Source of the DNA: an uncultured Massilia sp.
GTDB taxonomy: Bacteria; Pseudomonadota; Gammaproteobacteria; Burkholderiales; Burkholderiaceae
NCBI GenBank assembly: GCA_946886065.1
Contig: CAMPHU010000169.1
Coordinates: 1-10,072, forward strand
DNA length: 10,072 nucleotides
Reading direction: 5' to 3'
Positions within the stretch are counted from its first letter, which is position 1. Each line of letters begins with the position of its first letter. Position numbers and translations under genes: made by a program. The notes beneath the pieces were generated by a model. The model had not been told where the DNA came from. It worked only from the letters and a program-made list of their open reading frames with translations, and made no database searches. Positions 7,289-10,072 of this stretch are shown here, piece after piece.

Positions 7289-8089
7289 GTGCAAAACCAA
7301 CCGTTACCCCTCATCCTGACGTTCGGGCTCTGCGATCCAGTCGGCGCGCTCGGCGTGCAAGCCGACGTGGCCGCCTTTGCGGCATTGGGCTGCCACGCCC
7401 TGACGGCGGTGGCCGGCCTGCTGGTCTCGGACAGCGCGCGGGTGGAAAACCTGCACGAAGTCGACAGCGACTGGATGGCCGACCAGGCCCGCACCCTGCT
7501 CGAAGACATGCCGGTGGCCGCCTTCAAGGTCAGCGCCGTGCCCAGCGCCCTGCACCTGGCCGCGATCGCCGAAATCGTCTCGGACTATCCGGACGCGCCC
7601 CTGATCCTCGACCCCTTCCTCACTTCCCTGCCGGATGCCGGCATGGCCGACGAGGAGATGATGTCGGCCCTGATCTCGATCCTGGCGCCCCAGGCCACCT
7701 GCCTGATCCTGTCGCAGTCGGAACTGGGCCGCATGGCCGAGACCTGGCGCGAAGGTGGCGACGGCTCGCTGGAACAGGACGTGGCCGAACTGACATCGTC
7801 CGGCCTGCAATACGTGCTGGTGACCGGCACCCGCGACGAGGGCGGCGCCTGCCACAACACCCTGTTCGACCGAGAAGGCGAAGTCGCGCGCGTCGGCTGG
7901 CAGCACCTGCCGGGTCCCTTCATCGGGGCCGGCAATACCTATTCGGCGGCCTTCACCGCGCTGATGGCGCGCGGCTTCGACGCGCCCACGGCCCTGAGCG
8001 TCGCCCAGGAATACACCACCGGGGCGCTCGAACACGCGCAGCGTTTCGGCATGGGCAAGTTCATCCCCAGCAAATTCTACCGGCCGTAA
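7289..8089 (+). CDS. thiD: ThiD-like ribokinase-fold kinase (hydroxymethylpyrimidine/phosphomethylpyrimidine kinase family), divergent active site
   Basis: This 266 aa protein belongs by sequence to the ThiD family, which phosphorylates hydroxymethylpyrimidine and its monophosphate for thiamine synthesis. Support comes from the N-terminal [17 protein letters not shown] (canonical form GSDPSGGAGIQAD), then [24 protein letters not shown] with Asp108, and a C-terminal anion-hole region. Key positions differ: the usual GTGC of ThiD or GAGD of ribokinases is Gly-Ala-Gly-Asn with Asn216, the usual TPN-x-x-E is Ser142-Gln-Ser-Glu145, and the late VKGG-like strand reads VTGTRD. The length matches ThiD (about 266 aa). 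The GTG start at 7289 is the only start codon placed just before the first strand; it lacks a clear Shine-Dalgarno sequence. hemL follows 32 bases downstream. Family membership is secure; the thiamine role is inferred and another small-molecule kinase or an inactive relative is possible. Confidence 0.82.
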   Translation: MQNQPLPLILTFGLCDPVGALGVQADVAAFAALGCHALTAVAGLLVSDSARVENLHEVDSDWMADQARTLLEDMPVAAFKVSAVPSALHLAAIAEIVSDYPDAPLILDPFLTSLPDAGMADEEMMSALISILAPQATCLILSQSELGRMAETWREGGDGSLEQDVAELTSSGLQYVLVTGTRDEGGACHNTLFDREGEVARVGWQHLPGPFIGAGNTYSAAFTALMARGFDAPTALSVAQEYTTGALEHAQRFGMGKFIPSKFYRP

Positions 8090-8121
8090 GCCTGCGCTTC
8101 GGCTTCACCTTGATCGCAACC

Positions 8122-9420
8122 ATGACCACAGAACAAGCCAGCTCCAAAAACGACATCCTGTTCGCCCGCGCCCAGCAATCCACGCCCGGCGGCGTCAACT
8201 CGCCGGTGCGCGCCTTCCGCTCGGTAGGCGGCACGCCGCGCTTCATCACCCGCGCCGAAGGCCCGTACTTCTGGGATGCGGACGGCAAGCGCTACATCGA
8301 CTACATCGGTTCCTGGGGCCCGGCCATCGTCGGCCACGCCCACCCGCAGGTCGTGAAGGCGGTGCAGGATGCGGCGGCGAACGGCCTGTCCTTCGGCGCC
8401 CCGACGGAGGGCGAGATCGAGATCGCCGAGGAACTGTGCCGCCTGGTGCCCTCGCTGGAGCAGGTACGCCTGGTCTCGTCTGGCACCGAGGCGACCATGA
8501 GCGCCCTGCGCCTGGCGCGCGGCGCCACCGGCCGCGACAAGATCGTCAAGTTCGAAGGCTGCTACCACGGCCACGCCGATTCGCTGCTGGTGAAGGCCGG
8601 CAGCGGCCTGCTCACCTTCGGCAACCCGACATCAAGCGGCGTGCCGGAAGACTTCGTCAAGCACACCCTGGTCCTGGACTACAACAACGTCCCGCAGCTG
8701 GAAGACGCCTTCGCCTCGATGGGCGACACCATCGCCTGCGTGATCGTGGAGCCGGTGGCCGGCAACATGAACCTGATCCGCGCCACTTCGGAATTCTTGA
8801 CCCGCATGCGCGAGCTGTGCACTGAATACGGCGCCGTCCTGATCTTCGACGAAGTGATGTGCGGCTTCCGCGTGGGCCTGGGCGGCGCCCAGGAAATGTA
8901 CGGCATCAGCCCGGACCTGACCGCGCTGGGCAAGGTGATCGGCGGCGGCATGCCGGTCGCGGCCTTCGGCGGCCGTGCGGAACTGATGCAGAAGATGGCG
9001 CCGATCGGTCCCGTGTACCAGGCCGGCACCCTGTCGGGCAACCCGGTCGCGGTGGCGGCCGGCATGACCACCCTGAAGCTGGTGCAGGAGCCGGGCTTCT
9101 ACGACAAGCTCACCGCGCAGACCGCCAAGCTGGTGAACGGCCTGGCCGAGGCGGCCAGGGAAGCCGGCGTGAGCTTCTGCGCCGACTCCGTGGGCGGCAT
9201 GTTCGGCATGTATTTCTCGGCCACCGTGCCCTCGACCTACGCCCAGATGATGGCGGGCGACAAGGAGCGCTTCAACCGCTTCTTCCACGGCATGCTGGAC
9301 GAAGGCGTGTATTTTGCGCCGGCCATGTTCGAAGCGGGCTTCGTGTCGGCCCAGCACGACGATGGCGTGATCGCCGAGACCGTCGAAGCGGCGCGCCGCG
9401 TGTTCAAGCGCATCGCCTGA
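8122..9420 (+). CDS. hemL: Glutamate-1-semialdehyde 2,1-aminomutase
   Basis: This 432 aa PLP enzyme moves the amino group of glutamate-1-semialdehyde to form 5-aminolevulinate, the committed step of heme and other tetrapyrrole synthesis by the C5 route in the cytoplasm. Family marks include the N-terminal [13 protein letters not shown], substrate-gate region [41 protein letters not shown], the PLP-binding [12 protein letters not shown] and the Schiff-base Lys271 in [18 protein letters not shown], then [12 protein letters not shown]. The length agrees with E. coli HemL (426 aa). The ATG at 8122 was preferred over an in-frame TTG at 8110 because family proteins start close before [10 protein letters not shown]; neither has a clear Shine-Dalgarno sequence, so coupling to the upstream thiD-like gene 32 bases away is possible. 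All catalytic residues checked by eye are present. It ends at a strong terminator. Confidence 0.98.
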   Translation: MTTEQASSKNDILFARAQQSTPGGVNSPVRAFRSVGGTPRFITRAEGPYFWDADGKRYIDYIGSWGPAIVGHAHPQVVKAVQDAAANGLSFGAPTEGEIEIAEELCRLVPSLEQVRLVSSGTEATMSALRLARGATGRDKIVKFEGCYHGHADSLLVKAGSGLLTFGNPTSSGVPEDFVKHTLVLDYNNVPQLEDAFASMGDTIACVIVEPVAGNMNLIRATSEFLTRMRELCTEYGAVLIFDEVMCGFRVGLGGAQEMYGISPDLTALGKVIGGGMPVAAFGGRAELMQKMAPIGPVYQAGTLSGNPVAVAAGMTTLKLVQEPGFYDKLTAQTAKLVNGLAEAAREAGVSFCADSVGGMFGMYFSATVPSTYAQMMAGDKERFNRFFHGMLDEGVYFAPAMFEAGFVSAQHDDGVIAETVEAARRVFKRIA

Positions 9421-9436
9421 CCGCATCCAATAAAGC

Positions 9437-9478
9437 AAAACGGCCGGTGAAAGTTTCTTTCACCGGCCGTTCTTTTTT
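9437..9478. terminator. Bidirectional intrinsic terminator shared by hemL and corA
   Basis: A perfect 14-base stem (9439-9452 pairing with 9458-9471) closes a five-base loop (gtttc). On the plus strand it is followed, after one C, by six T (9473-9478), ending hemL 17 bases after its stop. Read on the minus strand, the A-run at 9437-9440 gives a T-run on the far side, so the same hairpin can end corA, whose stop is at 9485. Confidence 0.93.
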
Positions 9479-9484
9479 GGAATT

Positions 9485-10072
9485 TTATTTCAGCCAGCCG
9501 CGCCGGCGGAAGTACCACAGCGGCGCGATCGCGCTGGTCACCATCAGCGCCAGGGCGAAGGGATAGCCGAGCCGCCAGTTCAGCTCCGGCATCATGGTGA
9601 AGTTCATGCCGTAGAGGCTGGCGATCAGGGTCGGCGGCAGGAAGGCGACCGAGGCCACCGAGAAGATCTTGATGATCTTGTTCTGGTTAATGTTGATGAA
9701 GCCGACGGTGGCGTCCATCAGGAAGTTCACCTTGTCGAACAGGAAAGAGGTGTGGCCGTCCAGCGATTCGATGTCGCGCAGGATCTGGCGCGCCTCTTCG
9801 AACTGGTCCGCGTTCAGCAGGCGGCCGCGCATCAGGAAGCTGACCGCGCGGCGCGTGTCCATCATGTTGCGGCGGATGCGGCCGTTCAAGTCTTCCTCGT
9901 GCGCGATGGCGTTCAGCGCGGCGGCCGCGTCCTGGTCGGTGAATTCCTTCTGCAGCACCCGGGTCGAGACCTCTTCCAGGCTCTCGTAGATGCCCTCCAG
10001 CGCGTCCGCCGAATACTCGGCGTCGGTCGCGTACAGGTCGAGCAGCACGTCCATGTAGTCTTCGATCGAGCC
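9485..10072 (-). CDS. corA: CorA-family magnesium/cobalt transporter, C-terminal 195 residues, 5' end beyond right edge
   Basis: This is the C-terminal part of a CorA-type divalent cation channel of the inner membrane, which takes up Mg2+ and often Co2+ as a pentamer. The visible frame stays open to the window edge (Gly-Ser-Ile-Glu-Asp-Tyr before the Met at 10054), so that Met is internal, not the start. The N-terminal portion seen is the long helical stalk of the cytoplasmic funnel (EYSADALEGIYESLEEVSTR, then FLFDKVNFLMDATVGFINI). The first membrane helix contains VAFLPPTLIASLYGMNF; the Gly-Met-Asn selectivity motif lies at 9602-9610 and is followed by the family-typical MPEL loop. The second helix is YPFALALMVTSAIAPLWYF, ending in FRRRGWLK, a positive cytoplasmic tail. 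It is convergent with hemL, 64 bases apart, sharing the terminator. Confidence 0.95.
   Translation of the reverse strand, partial: GSIEDYMDVLLDLYATDAEYSADALEGIYESLEEVSTRVLQKEFTDQDAAAALNAIAHEEDLNGRIRRNMMDTRRAVSFLMRGRLLNADQFEEARQILRDIESLDGHTSFLFDKVNFLMDATVGFININQNKIIKIFSVASVAFLPPTLIASLYGMNFTMMPELNWRLGYPFALALMVTSAIAPLWYFRRRGWLK

Noticed and set aside
8632..9438. A minus-strand open frame of 268 codons antisense to hemL
   Set aside because: His/Gly/Ala-rich translation without domain, lying opposite intact HemL active-site motifs.

Overview
This strongly GC-rich window looks like chromosome of a betaproteobacterium in the order Burkholderiales, most likely an Oxalobacteraceae/Massilia-type organism. 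That placement rests on the protein sequences, the very high third-position GC and the neighbourhood pilG-rubA-thiD-hemL, which I recall from Burkholderiales; no search was run. No mobile element, CRISPR array, tRNA or rRNA gene was seen, and the content reads as core genome.

Left two thirds (1-6924, minus strand): the Pil-Chp chemosensory operon that controls type IV pili, in transcription order pilG, pilH, pilI, pilJ, pilL/chpA. PilG and PilH are single-domain CheY-like receivers, PilI is the CheW-like coupling protein, PilJ is the two-transmembrane chemoreceptor, and PilL/ChpA is a giant CheA-type hybrid kinase of which only the N-terminal 1073 residues are present. Genes are tightly packed (overlaps or gaps of 4-30 bases), so a single transcript is likely. 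PilJ would sense surface contact or pili, signal through PilI to PilL, and PilL's phosphotransfer domains would pass phosphate to PilG and PilH to set pilus extension and retraction. The visible part of PilL holds a graded series of histidine-phosphotransfer (Hpt) modules: two with intact HxxKG cores, one with Ala in place of Lys, and several more decayed. No pilK methyltransferase gene lies between pilJ and pilL.

Middle (7044-8089): a small rubredoxin gene (minus strand, upstream of pilG) is divergent from a ThiD-like ribokinase-fold gene. A short AT-richer gap of 56 bases between them must hold both promoters. The ThiD-like protein lacks the usual ThiD active-site Cys (GTGC) and the ribokinase Asp (GAGD); it reads G-A-G-N.

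Right (8122-10072): hemL (glutamate-1-semialdehyde aminomutase, tetrapyrrole synthesis) follows the kinase gene on the plus strand and ends at a strong hairpin with T-runs on both sides. That hairpin also serves the convergent corA-type Mg/Co transporter gene, whose 5' end runs off the right edge.

I found no convincing undescribed system. The points most worth a second look are the altered active site of the ThiD-like protein and the decayed Hpt array in PilL.
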